From: Silene noctiflora
Lineage: Eukaryota > Streptophyta > Magnoliopsida > Caryophyllales > Caryophyllaceae
NCBI GenBank assembly: GCA_009801015.1
Contig: VHZZ01005679.1
Coordinates: 36,253-58,218 of the forward strand
Direction: 5' to 3'
DNA length: 21,966 nt
Part shown: positions 8,411 to 18,940 of the stretch, one piece after another
Layout of the letters: the number at the start of each line of letters is the position of its first letter
Position numbering within the stretch: the stretch's first letter is position 1
Notes under the pieces: generated by a model
What the model saw: only the letters and a program-made list of their open reading frames with translations
What the model was told of the DNA's origin: nothing
Databases searched by the model: none
Translations under genes and position numbers: made by a program

Positions 8411-9546
8411 GGGTTAATTAAAATAAATACTCCAACCTATTGCCCCCTTCTCAAAATACTCCAAACTTTAATTAAACTTGCAATAAACTATAGTATTAAC
8501 CCCATCTTCTCGGATTATACTCCACTAACCGATAACCTGTTTAGCAGGTCACTCCCTTTATTATTATCATTCTTGCAAAACCTTTATTCTTACAAACTCA
8601 GCTTATTCTTACAAAGCCACCTATGTTATGACATACACTAGAATTATCATCGGCAAATCAACATCACAACAACCATCGTTGACCCATAACTACTTAAACG
8701 AAAATCAGAGACCGCCTAAGCTAAACTCTTGACCGTTATAATGACACCCCTCACGACCCCAAGCCCCAAATTAATATTTACCCCCAAATCGATTTAGAGA
8801 TCTAAGGTTTATAAATTTAAATTAATTGCTGGTGGAGCGGCACATGATGACAACAAGAACGCAGGAGTGTTGGAGGATGCACGCGGTCGCAATCGTGGTG
8901 GTCAACGGTAGGAAAGAGAGGCACGACGGCCAACGGTAGGGCTGGTCGTGGCCTTTATTTTATGGACGAAGCAGTGTAAAAAAGGATGTGAAGGTGATGA
9001 ATGGCGGAAGACGGTTGAATATGGTGGCGAAATATGGGTAGCAGTGGTGATTGGTGGTTGAGAATGTCGTGAAAAATTTGGCAGGTAGGTGGTTGAGAAT
9101 TGTATAGGTGGTGGTTCAGAGGGTGTTGTATGGATGGTAATAGGATGTAGCAGGGTGATGTATGTGTTGTAATAGTAGAGAAAGGTGATATAAATTGTAA
9201 AAAAAATGCAGGGGAAGAGTAGTATAATGGAGACTAAAGAAGACGAAATTAGAGTATACATTGGAATAGGTGGAACATGGGCTTACCTTCGTTGTGGGTT
9301 GGAGGAAAATTGGTTATAAAAAAATTAAATAGGGAGAGGAAGTTGGGTTTAAGGAGGAGAAATAATGGAGGTAAGTTTGGGTGGAAGAAGATGAAGTTGT
9401 GGGTTTACCTGCTACTTTAGGTTAAGAAAGAGACAATTCTATTAAAAGCGGAGGGGTATAATAATTGGGTATATTTCTAGTTAAATCAAAGTTCACAGTA
9501 TTTTGAGAGGGGAGCAATAGTTTAGAGTATTCCTATTAAATAATCC
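8411..9546. mobile_element. Mutator-like element, 1136 bp, non-autonomous
   Basis: Terminal inverted repeats of about 67 bp (8411-8477 and 9480-9546) begin GGGTTAATTAAAATAAATAC and, on the opposite strand, GGATTATTTAATAGGAATAC. They share 'tattgc-cccct-ctcaaaatact'-like blocks. The flanks are a perfect 9-bp duplication TAAAAACAA (8402-8410 and 9547-9555), the size made by Mutator transposases. No transposase is encoded. The interior (about 8830-9290) is distinctly G-rich on the + strand and unlike the surrounding AT-rich LTR, so it may be captured sequence. Confidence 0.88.
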
Positions 9547-9566
9547 TAAAAACAAAACACCCATCC

Positions 9567-11957
9567 TGTAACACCCGCGATTTTTAGTTTATAGTCTTAA
9601 GACATTTTAATATTTTAAATAAGACTAATTATATTTTGGAACTTATTTTTGGCAAAATATAGTTTTAGAAGTATAATATTTATAAATATGATAATAAGAT
9701 CCGTCTTGAGTGTATAGTAGCCTTGAGACGTATTTCTAGCAAAAACCGACTCAGAATGAGTTACTTTGGGCCTAAGCATACTAATGAGCCTATTTACTAC
9801 CATGTTCCGTACACAACCCTTTCCCTTCATCTTCCTCATTCATAATAAATCTGAAAACTCATCTCCCACCATCTCCATTAAACATCATAACCTCCTTAAA
9901 GCTTAAAACCTTCATATCTCACTCAATTCCCAACCAAATCGTCCCATTCTTGTGCCATTCTTTTCCTTTTCTCGTTCTCCATATTTCTAAGTAAGAAAGA
10001 CATCATTTTTCTCCTCTCCTTTCAATTTTCGAAATCTTAGGGTTCACTAGGATGGTGGATTCTTTAACTAATCTTTCATTTTTGTGTTTTAGGGTGTGAT
10101 TTGGACAACCCGGAGGCGGATTCCTTTGAGATAGACAACACACTTGAAGATTGAAGAGCAAAGAAGGTAATGGTGATAGGTTACTCAATATTTATGTCAA
10201 ATTATGTGTTTTTAATGTGAAAGATTTAGTCTTTATGTGATTAAAGTTGATAAGTTTACATCTCGTTATGTTTCTTAGTTGTTTGTTCAATGAATGGTTC
10301 CACTTATGTTTGTTGAACAATTCTTGTGTGAAATCACATGCCTTGTTTCATGAATAGAATGAATTAGTCTCAAGTGTGGATGTTAAGAATGAACTGTGGT
10401 TTGTATCATGTTATTGTACTCTTTTATGTCATAAAATTGTTGGAGGAAAGTGTTTGTATATAAACAATTGGTTTGGAACGATTGGGTAAGAAATTGGTTG
10501 TTGCAATATGTAAACTAGTGATTTCCGTCTTAATTATATGTTCCATCTCGAGTATACATGTGAAATTCTGTGTTGATCATATGTTCTTAGTCGATTGTAT
10601 GCATTTATGTCGAAGTATGTAAGCTTGTTGCAAAAAATGGGCTGATTCTCGTGTACAGGGGTGTCCAGCCGGTGGGCCGCCAGCCGGTCCTCTGGCCAGT
10701 TGGGAGGTCCCTGTAAGTTGTTGCACATTTTATGGAAATTGAGTGTATGTGTTGTCCCAGCCGGTCCCCTTGCCGGCTGGGAAGTCCTTGTAACATTTTA
10801 TGAGATTTGTGGCTTGGGTGTTGTTCCAGCCGGAGGACCGGTCGTCGGTGCCCTGGCCGGCTGGGAGGTCTCTGATGTTGATTTTCATAATTTTTTTTGT
10901 AGGCTGTGTCTCATCCAGTGGGCCGGCTGCCGGTGACCCACCCCGCTGGGCCCCCTCATTGTGATTTCTTCCTTTTTCTCCTATGCTTTAGTAATGGAAA
11001 TTTTATGGTTCGAGTATGTTTTATTCATATGAAATAATGTAGCATAGTCATGTATGAGCTATACGTTGTTCATTTCGCACTTAATACGTGTTCAAGTAGG
11101 AGTGTTACTTGATATGAATTGCATTGTGAGTTTGTCATGTTGCCTATTCATGCGTATCTTGCCTTTACGCCCCACTTAGTTGTTTGCCAAGTGTAGGTTC
11201 ACTCTTATCATTTCCGCCTCCTTAGGTCGTTTGCCAAGTGTGGGGTACTCGACTTCCGTTTGTTGATCGAGTCTTGGGTGCGATCGTTTATCGCATGTCA
11301 TTCGGCAGACATTTTCTCTCGAGAGTTAGCCCGGTTTAAACTAGGACCGTTAGTCCTAGTAAGAGGAATTTGAGTCTAGAGTAATAAGCATTTGATATGT
11401 AACTTGAATGTTTGCGCATGCTAATTCTCATTGATTCCGTTCTCTAGCTTTGCTTCTCGGTATTTGATTTGAGTTGTTATCGTTTCTATCTCATTTATTA
11501 TGTATGATCTCATGTTTTTTGTTATTCAAGTTGTCTATGTCACATTTAATATACTTGCTCATTTGAGTTACTATTTATGGTCATTTTGACTAAATGCGGC
11601 TGGGAGAACTTTGAGTTACTCCCCACTGACTGTGGCGTTCATGTTTACATGAATGACAGGTACCAGTTTGTGCATTTATGGGGTGAAGACATGTGTGAGC
11701 TAGCGAGTACCTTGACCGTTAGATTTTGCTCATTTTTCCGCTTAGACTCACATTTTAAAACGTGTTATTCGTGGGATATCTTTTCCCCCTTATTTGTTAG
11801 ACTTGGTTTGTATTAACTTAAGTTTACTCTTTCGTACTTGTTTATTTATGATTAGTGATATTTCGTGTTGAACCTTAAAAAGTTTTTAAAAAAAAATCTC
11901 ATGATTTCCGCTGCAAATTCGTTAATTAAACCTTCCGCTTTAACGCGGGGTGTCACA
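9567..11957 (+). mobile_element. Complete solo LTR (family A), 2391 bp
   Basis: It begins TGTAACACCCGCG at 9567 and ends ACGCGGGGTGTCACA at 11957, and is flanked by a perfect 5-bp target duplication CATCC (9562-9566 and 11958-11962). There is no internal region, so it is a solo LTR left by recombination between the two LTRs of a former retrotransposon. Its right half matches the LTR fragment at 1-1561. A pyrimidine-rich leader-like stretch (about 9810-10000) supports the plus orientation. It sits a few bases beyond the Mutator-like element, inside the family-B LTR. Placement in Ty3/gypsy is an inference from length and ends. Confidence 0.9.
10662..10950 (+). repeat. Diverged hairpin minisatellite, four units
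   Basis: Four cores (CCAGCCGGTGGGCCG..., CCCAGCCGGTCCCC..., CCAGCCGGAGGACCGG..., CCAGTGGGCCGGCTGCCGG...) sit about 75-95 bp apart, with AT-rich spacers. They match the repeat at 1-425 in layout, but the hairpin arms are more eroded. Confidence 0.85.
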
Positions 11958-12522
11958 CATCCTACTCTACCCCTTGTGCCGTGAGAAGGAGAAGGAGAAG
12001 AGAGACCGTTTTGCAAGGTTCGATCATCGCTTTCATTCCTAAGATTCGTAAGTCGATCTACCTTTAATCTAGTATTTGTTCATAATCATTTGAGACCGTT
12101 TCGCCCATACAAGGGACTCGGCTATGACCTTAGGAAGAGGGATTAGGTGGTTTCTTGGGATCCGTATGTCATATGTTGTTGTTAATCGTAAGTAATATAT
12201 TATATAGGGGGTGAATTCGTGGAGGAGCGGTTCTAGTCCCTCTTGTTGCTAGTTGAAGAATCGTTACAGGTAGGGATACCCTACTCAACTATATTATTCA
12301 ATGTAACGTATATAGTAGTTGTGATACAAGTGTTTATCGTAATTGATGTTGAATTGGCGAACTACTGATTGTCTAACGAGTATGTCTAACGACGTCTAGG
12401 GTAAGGTCGATCGACACATTGGTTTAAGCATGCAGATTGTTTACTGTTTGAAGTTTAATTATTATGCAATTGTTATGATTTATCATATGCTCTTATTTAT
12501 ATTGTTATGGTATGATATATGA

Positions 12523-12729
12523 GGCGTGGTGACAGGGAGATGCAACATTGTGTATGAGATAGGGCATGGTGTCAGGGAGTTGTGTCAGTGTGAATGTGAC
12601 GATGAGAAATGATGAGATTGAATGAGTTGGTACGGTGACAGGGAGTGTACCATATTGGTATGAGGATGGTATCAGAGAGATGTGCCATACTTGTTGATTG
12701 GTATGAGCATGGTGTCAGGGAGTTGTGCC
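12523..12729 (+). repeat. Imperfect tandem repeat, core TGGTGTCAGGGAGTTGTGCC
   Basis: Five copies of a core of about 23 bp occur near 12523, 12563, 12631, 12664 and 12706, with spacers of varied length containing 'gatgag' and 'ttggtatgag' words. They belong to the family-B LTR. The unit is AG/TG-rich with no open frame of interest. Confidence 0.7.
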
Positions 12730-13340
12730 TTACATGCTGATACGGGTGGCAGTTACCTGTAAGAGACAGGAGACCGAGCACTCGTGTGTATGCGTATGTG
12801 TGAGTTATAAATATATTTATGATGAGTACTTTAGTTAATGAGTTTTTATTGTCGTTATTTACTTAAAGCACTTCGTGTTATTTTGTCCCTACTCAACCAG
12901 TGGTTAATGTGTTTGTGTCTTGTGTCAATTGTCACCTATTTCCGAGTGGCTTGTGTTGATCCATTCAATAATTTTCGATTGAATGGGGAGCAGTGTATTT
13001 AGCAGGCTTAAATAAAGGTTGATGTTGTTGCTGTGATGAGATTGGGACGAGCTTGAGGATTCAGTCAAGAGTTCTAGTCTCACGATCACTTTAGTATAAT
13101 GTCAGACATAGTATTTCACTTTTGAGTCGGATTTTTATAAGCAAGTCGAGTTGTATTTGAGATTCTAAAACCTTGTGTAATTTATATTAATCAGTTTCCG
13201 TAGATGTTGTAATAGTTATTTTAAAGTACTTTATTATTGTTGCCTTTGTTATTCACTACCTTGGGCAACCGAGATGGTAACAGCTCCATTTAATCAGGAA
13301 TGTCTTACTAAAAGCTTCTGCTTAAATGGGGGGTGTTACA

Positions 13341-13730
13341 CTATCGTTATACTGAAATTGATACTCTGGAACATCTATCGTCATCTTCTTTTTTATTTTC
13401 AAAACGTTTTTTTTTTTAATTTCCTAAGAAGGAAACAATTTGTGTTTACTATTTTATAAAAAGAATTTCTAATTTTTTTTTTATTTTTCCTTACAGATTA
13501 AAAATAGTTATAATGAGTTGTATATACCCCAAGATATTGTCATTCGTTGATATCTATTTTCCTAGCCTAATTTCAAAAAATGTCAATTTATGATGAATTC
13601 ACGTTTTGTGAACCAATAATGCGTTTATAGATCACTAATTTTAAGTGTCAAAGGAGAATAAAGATTATTGCAAATATGCTTGTAACTTTCTAACACAAGG
13701 TAAGTTTTGCAGCTAGGGTAATGCACACTA
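13341..13730. other. Unassigned AT-rich DNA
   Basis: This interval lies between the family-B solo LTR and the copia LTR. It has T-runs of 9-10 bases near 13407 and 13472 and no recognisable gene, terminal repeat or RNA. Confidence 0.5.
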
Positions 13731-13877
13731 TGATAGAATATATGTAAATATTCTTTAATTATTTGTTACCTATTTAGTTGTATATTATTACGATTGCGTA
13801 GCCTAGAATATCTCGATGTATATTGTATTTATAGTTGTTCATTAAATCAATGATAAATCAAGAATTACATTTCTACA
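13731..13877 (+). repeat. Copia 5' LTR, 147 bp
   Basis: It starts TGATAGAATATATG and ends ATTTCTACA, directly followed by the primer-binding site. Internal words such as 'attatttgttacctatttag' and 'cctagaatatctc' are of the type seen in short plant copia LTRs. The left flank CACTA would be one copy of the target duplication; the partner is not visible. Confidence 0.75.
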
Positions 13878-13887
13878 TGGTATCAAC
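13878..13887 (+). promoter_or_regulatory. Primer-binding site for initiator Met-tRNA
   Basis: TGGTATCAAC at the LTR boundary matches, over its first eight bases, the complement of the 3' end of plant initiator Met-tRNA (TGGTATCAGAGC). This is the usual primer of Ty1/copia minus-strand synthesis. Confidence 0.8.
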
Positions 13888-13984
13888 TTCCTAGGGAACG
13901 ATTCTAAATCACTTCCGATGTACCCTAGCCGTCGTTTTCTACACGACTTTATTCTCTCTTGTCGACCTCACGTCAAACCCAACA

Positions 13985-14623
13985 ATGTCGGACACGAAAT
14001 CATCTTTTCATCTGGCACTTGCAGTCCCTAACATCCGCAACCATGTCACCGTAACTCTTGGCATGGATAACGACCAATACCGACTATGGGTTGCTCTATT
14101 TACGAATCACGCTCGATCTACTCTCGTGCTTCACCAATCACCATATCATCAAACCGGAGGTTGTTCCAAAAGCACCTTCTACCGTTGATGAAAAATAATT
14201 GTGGGCCACTTTGTATTCCATCGTACTCCAATGGATTTACGCTAATGCCAACGAAAATTTGCTACAAACTATAGTCGAAGACGGGTCCACCGCTATGGAT
14301 TGCTGGAAACGTATCCGTGATATATTCCAGGATAATCAACACTCTCTTGCTATGACTCTTGAATAAGAGTTTTCGCATACTTCAATGGCTAACTTTCCCA
14401 ATGGCTCTGCATAATGTCAACGGCTTAAGAGTCTCGCTGATCAATTGAAAAACGTGGGCTTTACGGTGACAGAAAATCGTTTTGTGCTACAAATGGTTTC
14501 CTGTCTTATTGACGCGTATAATGGCGTGAGTACTATTATTCGCCAAAGCAATTCGCTTCCTCCTTTCTATACGACAAAATCTTTGCTCATCCTTGAAGAG
14601 GCGAGTTTACCAAAACAAGCAGT
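13985..14623 (+). pseudogene. Copia gag fossil
   Basis: From an ATG at 13985, about 100 bp after the primer site, the translation shows the copia gag N-terminus: ALAVPNIRNHVTVTLG, then NDQYRLWVALF. Further pieces follow with IYANANENLLQTIV, WKRIRDIFQDN and, near 14445-14620, LKNVGFTVTENRFVLQMV and LLILEEASLP. These are typical of the UBN2/retrotransposon-gag families that form the virus-like particle. The region is broken in several places and is interrupted at 14624 by an LTR; a short remainder lies at 15931-15981. It is a fossil. Confidence 0.8.
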
Positions 14624-15719
14624 TGTAACACCCCTACTTACCAAGGAGCCTTAACTAGGCATTCCCTGATAACCAAGGGTGCTACCATCTCGGTTACCTG
14701 AGGTAAGTACATATCAAATTGATCATCCAAGAACATTTATTAAGTACTTTACAAGTTACCTGTGGAAACTGAAGGACAACATAACCATACACATGAAAGA
14801 GTGATACGACTGATGACCCTACTAGAAGCTACAGACATCTTTATGTCGATGATCTCCCTTCCCACAGAAACACCAAGCAGCAAGGCAACCGTAACATCAA
14901 CTAAACCTTCAAATAGCCTGCTCACCATCCCCGAGTGGATAATCACAGTTTTGAAAACAACGGGGTTAGTCAACTATACAATAATACACAATAGCATCAC
15001 ATAGAAGTAAACAACCAATGTAGCCAGAACCACCACCTCCAAACTCTATAGTAACCAGTAACTGACTATACACCGAGGTGTGTAGCCCTGCCAGATTACC
15101 CATCGCAACACGTAATCCACACTGCCAGTGGGGACCACAGCCTTACCACCAAAATCCCCGCTCACACAAGGGAGAACTCAGTCCATTAATGTGCACATCC
15201 CCCTTGCGCCGAGAGAACGCAAGAGGCGAAAAATGGGGGTGAGACCATCTCTGGCAATGGCTCACAATACAATATCCAAACTCCAACAATCATAACCATA
15301 TATCAACCACATCATGAATATCAGAAAACAGTAACAAGGATCATCACATTGGTACATATACTATTCCACAGCCAACTGAATAGGGAAACCCTACCTGAAC
15401 AACAATCCGAGAAGTACCAACCAACGCATACATGGTCACGAAATACCGCTACCGACACCTACAACAACGATACAATTAGATTTTCTACAACCATAACCCT
15501 AACTCACGACTTACAGATGGTGACGGTGACTTACCTTATCAGACAATCGAATAACTAGGCCGGAACTGACGCACGTATCCATTCCCATGTTGGTCCCCTA
15601 GGTAGAGGCTATAAAGTGAAGGGTGGAAAGTAGGGAAGAGATATTCTGATTTAGGGTTGTGGAAAGGAGAAGGGAAGAAAAAGAAATGAAATGAAAACTG
15701 ATTACGAGTTATAACTTCC

Positions 15720-15738
15720 GCGTAATATAATATTACGC
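15720..15738. repeat. 19-bp perfect palindrome GCGTAATATAATATTACGC
   Basis: Two 9-base arms with a single central A lie just beside the ACTCGGTCGAGT repeats in the family-B solo LTR. It could form a small cruciform or bind a dimeric factor, but no role is known to me. Confidence 0.85.
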
Positions 15739-15750
15739 AGTCCACCGCGC

Positions 15751-15820
15751 ACTCGGTCGAGTACCAACATACTCGACCAAGTCACCCGCACTCGGTCGAG
15801 TGCCACATACTTGACCGAGT
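15751..15820. repeat. Four palindromic ACTCGGTCGAGT-type modules
   Basis: ACTCGGTCGAGT (15751-15762), ACTCGACCAAGT (15771-15782), ACTCGGTCGAGT (15790-15801) and ACTTGACCGAGT (15809-15820) occur with starts 19-20 bp apart. The unmutated form is self-complementary except for its two central bases. They lie 110-180 bp inside the LTR start (minus-strand sense). Confidence 0.9.
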
Positions 15821-17529
15821 GTCATATACTAGGTTGAGTCTACGTTTATAACAACGAGTTATATCATGGTCAAGGTCAAACAAGTCAACTAAGGTCAGTC
15901 AACGGGTCCCCCGATGGGACGGGTATTACAGCAACTACGAATTCCAATTCAGCTATGTATGCCATTCACTACGATGATGGCTGTAACACTCCCTTCCTAC
16001 CCGGCCAAGGTCATCGGGAGATGTCACCATCTCGGTTTCCCGAGGCAGTGAATCAGAACTAAAATTAAGCAATACTTTATATAAATAACATGTTTAGTTA
16101 ATTACATAATGAATAATGAATAAATAAATATTACAAGTCAAGACTACTACAACCTTTCTAATGAATCTATACTCGTGTGGATGAGGGAAATCGCCCATGC
16201 GATGCTTTTATTTCATAAAAACATTTTTATTTTGAAAAGAGTTGCCACTAAATTTTAGGTGAAATTTAAAAACCAATTTTATGAAGATTTAGGTCCTTGT
16301 GAGATCACGTGTTAGGAAGTTTAGATTAATTTCATTAATAAAACACCCAACCCCGCCCGTTAAAAAAACGGTCTCCACTAAATAAAACAATGGCTATTTT
16401 AGGACTACGAATCACATGCGATATGCAAATCATTGTTTTAAACCCAAACATGTGAAATTAATTCCATGTCAATTTAATGCAATTAAACTTGTCAAGTTAT
16501 TTAGCATGTGAATATTTATTTAACTTATTCTAAGCATAAACAAAACATTCAAAAGGGAGATTAGAGAATTCTTACTCTAGCGGCGCTGCATAAATTGTTA
16601 GTTCATAGAAATAATTACAATAAAGCTAATAAGCGAACAATCGTAAAATAAGACAAACAAATAAATCAAAAAGAGGCTTAGCCCGACACATCATACACGG
16701 CCGAATGGCCCTATGGGTTCATGCATAATCTATTCTAGGTTAAGTCGGAGTCCTATAAATACAACATATTATTATTACTTCATAATAAAAACATGCGATT
16801 TGAATTAAGTAAAGTAATTAGATATGCTATCTAATAAAATCAAACAATTTTACACATGTGATTATACAATTAAAGAATTCACAAACAAACTAGGTTAAAT
16901 TCATTATTGAATTGCAAATCGTTAAAATCGGGTTAGAAAAAGACGAATTAAAAAGGAGACTAGGAACGAATGGCCCTCGGCCCTAGGGGACGATTTTTAG
17001 CTTCTTTTGTTGATCTTATTTTAGTCATTGAATGTTAATAATATGGTGTTAAGCACGCGGTCTTATACTAGTGGTAAATTAGGTGATAGAAAAGATGAAT
17101 TCATTAATTAGATAAAATTGTCAAGTTAATTTACAAGTTAAGTCATGTATGACCTAGATGTCTAATGAACTCATATGTATGACCTATATGTCTAATTAAT
17201 TAAATTATATTGTCAATTAGTCAAATTTATTAAGTTATAAGTCTAAAATTAGTGAGTTTTGGCCGAAATAAAGGAAGACAAATTAGAACTCGATTTCATC
17301 AATTTGCAACTCGAATTAAACTCATTAATTAATTGCCCTCTTACGAAACACAAGGATATGTAAATGAATGGAACCACTTCGATCACTTCAGACGAATTAT
17401 AGAGTTTCATCCAAGTCAACGCGAGTGATTGTAATGGTACTTTAACTCATACTCATAACTATGCTAAGTTTGATTTAACAATTAAAATTAAACGATAAAT
17501 AAACGATACAAAATACATAATTAAATAAA

Positions 17530-18068
17530 GAGTAAATTACAAATAACTCCCTTATATAGTCAACTTTTTTTAAATAATTCTCTTTTATAATTTTTTATCC
17601 AAATAAGTCCCTTATAAACCTTGTTTTTCATCAAATCAATGCCTCTTTCCTGGAACTAGATTTATTTTTTATAGTTTGATCGATTTACCCTTACTAATAA
17701 CGTGATCCCTACATCGCTACTATATTTTCATAACCCGTGACCAATTCCAAATCTCTCTCAAATCTAATACACTCAAATCATGCACTGTGAGCGAAGAAGA
17801 ATCAAGCATAAACTCGTCGTTTTGTCTTACTTTAAATAATAACATAGTGAGTAAATGACTAGAATAGTAATTTAACATCTTATGTAAGTGAAAATGAAGG
17901 GACAAATAATTTTTTGGCAGGAAAATTCAAAAATAAGCCTCATTCCGACGAAGAGGTATTGATTTGTATAAAAACATGGTTTAAAAGGGAGTTATTTGAA
18001 TAAAAAATTATAAAAGGGGGTTATTTCAAAAAAGTCGATTATATAAGGGAGTTATTTATAATTTACTC
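17530..18068. mobile_element. Mutator-type MITE, 539 bp
   Basis: Long terminal inverted repeats of about 127 bp (17530-17656 and 17942-18068) start GAGTAAATTACAAATAACTC and, on the other strand, GAGTAAATTATAAATAACTC. The flanks are a perfect 9-bp target duplication TTAAATAAA (17521-17529 and 18069-18077). It has no transposase and a centre of about 285 bp without a recognisable gene. The 9-bp duplication places it with Mutator-like elements. Its repeats are unlike those of the other Mutator-like element in the window, apart from a general 'ataactcc' flavour. Confidence 0.92.
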
Positions 18069-18527
18069 TTAAATAAACTACATAAAACAAAAAAAAAAAA
18101 GAGAAGGAAGGTATTTTTGATACCCTCAACTTACATGTATCGTTGATCAATATCTTTGGATCGACGAAAACAATTGAAATTGCAATTTGAAAACACGAAA
18201 ACACATCCTATTGCAGCGATTTGAGCAGCCAACTTCGAATGCTCACCACGACTTCGTTTCTCAACGAAAACGAGATTTGAAAGATGTTTTAGAAACTAGA
18301 AAGATTTTATTTTGTTAATATGTAAATATATCAGAGGATTTGGGATGATTTGAGCACAAAAAAACGAGGTAGAAGTCACGACAAAAACACGAAAACTGAG
18401 AAAAACTCGCTCTGTTTTCGTGCGCCTGTAACGACCTTTTCTCTGGTTTTTTCTGGAGTTTGAGAGCTTCTAAGTACTGTATAAGTGTTGGGAGGTCCTA
18501 AGGGGTTGCTAAGGGAGGAAGTAGATG

Positions 18528-18537
18528 GGTATTTATA
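18528..18537 (-). promoter_or_regulatory. TATA box of the nested LTR
   Basis: TATAAATACC on the minus strand is a canonical plant TATA word. The following minus-strand sequence is pyrimidine-rich (cccatctacttcctccctta), as expected for a transcript leader. Confidence 0.5.
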
Positions 18538-18924
18538 AAGATAGAAGTCGGTTTGAAGTAGGGTTTGTGAGAGGTGTTCGTGTTTGGACTGGTTGTGTTT
18601 GTTTGGAGGTTTGGCTGCGGTTTTCGAGGGGAATTGGATAGGTTTTGTTGGAGGATTGCTTGAGGCTTAAGGGAGGAATTATTTTTGGCTTGGTGAAAGA
18701 GAAAACAGGTCCGAGAAAGGGTTGTTTTGTGCTCGAAAAATAGAGTACGCAGGCAGCAGGGTTTGGGCTCGGTTTTGGGAGCTACTTGGGTCGTGTTTGG
18801 GTTGGGTTAGGATGTGGGTCAAGGCTAGTATGGTTGGTTATGGAGTGGTTGTCATTGGGTACGGGTTTGAGTCAAGTTTGAAACGGATTTGAGCGAGTTT
18901 AAACGGGTTGAGCTGAACAAGGTA

Positions 18925-18940
18925 TGTGTGTGTGTGTGTG
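18925..18940. repeat. (TG)8 microsatellite
   Basis: Eight TG dinucleotides in a row lie inside the nested LTR. It is a simple repeat likely to vary in length. Confidence 0.9.

Larger units (their letters stand above)
8081..13340 (+). mobile_element. Solo LTR (family B), containing two nested elements
   Basis: The LTR starts TGTAATACC at 8081 and ends GGGGTGTTACA at 13340. The flanks are CCATC before and CTATC after, a 5-bp target duplication with one change. After removing a Mutator-like insertion and a family-A LTR, about 1.72 kb of LTR remains, close to the other family-B copies. AACCGAGATGGT at 13267-13278, 62 bp before the 3' end, is the reverse complement of the block found 44-60 bp from the corresponding end of the two minus-strand copies at 14624 and 15982. 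Orientation follows from that and from the TGTAATACC start. There is no coding sequence; it is a Ty3/gypsy-type fossil reduced by recombination between LTRs. Confidence 0.8.
14624..15930 (-). mobile_element. Solo LTR (family B), 1307 bp, inserted in copia gag
   Basis: On the + strand it reads TGTAACACCCC (14624) to GGGTATTACA (15930), that is TGTAATACCC...GGGGTGTTACA on its own strand. Gag sequence flanks it on both sides. The flanks GCAGT and GCAAC agree at three of five bases, so the target duplication is eroded or uncertain. ACCATCTCGGTT at 14684-14695 is the family-B block near the LTR 3' end. Palindromic ACTCGGTCGAGT repeats lie at 15751-15820. No internal region is present, so it is a solo LTR. 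Confidence 0.82.
13731..15981 (+). mobile_element. Ty1/copia retrotransposon, 5' portion, cut off on the right
   Basis: The order is: a 147-bp 5' LTR (13731-13877), a primer-binding site (13878), a gag region (from about 13985), a family-B solo LTR inserted in gag (14624-15930), and a short continuation of gag (15931-15981). At 15982 it is interrupted again by a large minus-strand LTR element that runs past the window, so pol and the 3' LTR are not visible here. The short LTR and Met-tRNA primer are usual for copia. The gag is broken in several places, so this is an old copy. Confidence 0.82.

Noticed and set aside
8902-9261. 119-codon minus-strand frame as a real gene
   Set aside because: Low-complexity Ser/Thr/Pro/His composition inside a non-autonomous transposon; no motif recognised. 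Kept only as a possible capture.
10003-10188. Small minus-strand frame in the family-A LTR
   Set aside because: The LTR boundaries and target duplication are clear, and the frame has no feature beyond chance length.
14749-15004. Overlapping 74- and 80-codon frames on opposite strands
   Set aside because: Both lie within the family-B solo LTR, have no recognisable motif and are of a length expected by chance.
17720-17905. 61-codon minus-strand frame
   Set aside because: It is the central part of the Mutator MITE, without similarity to a known domain.
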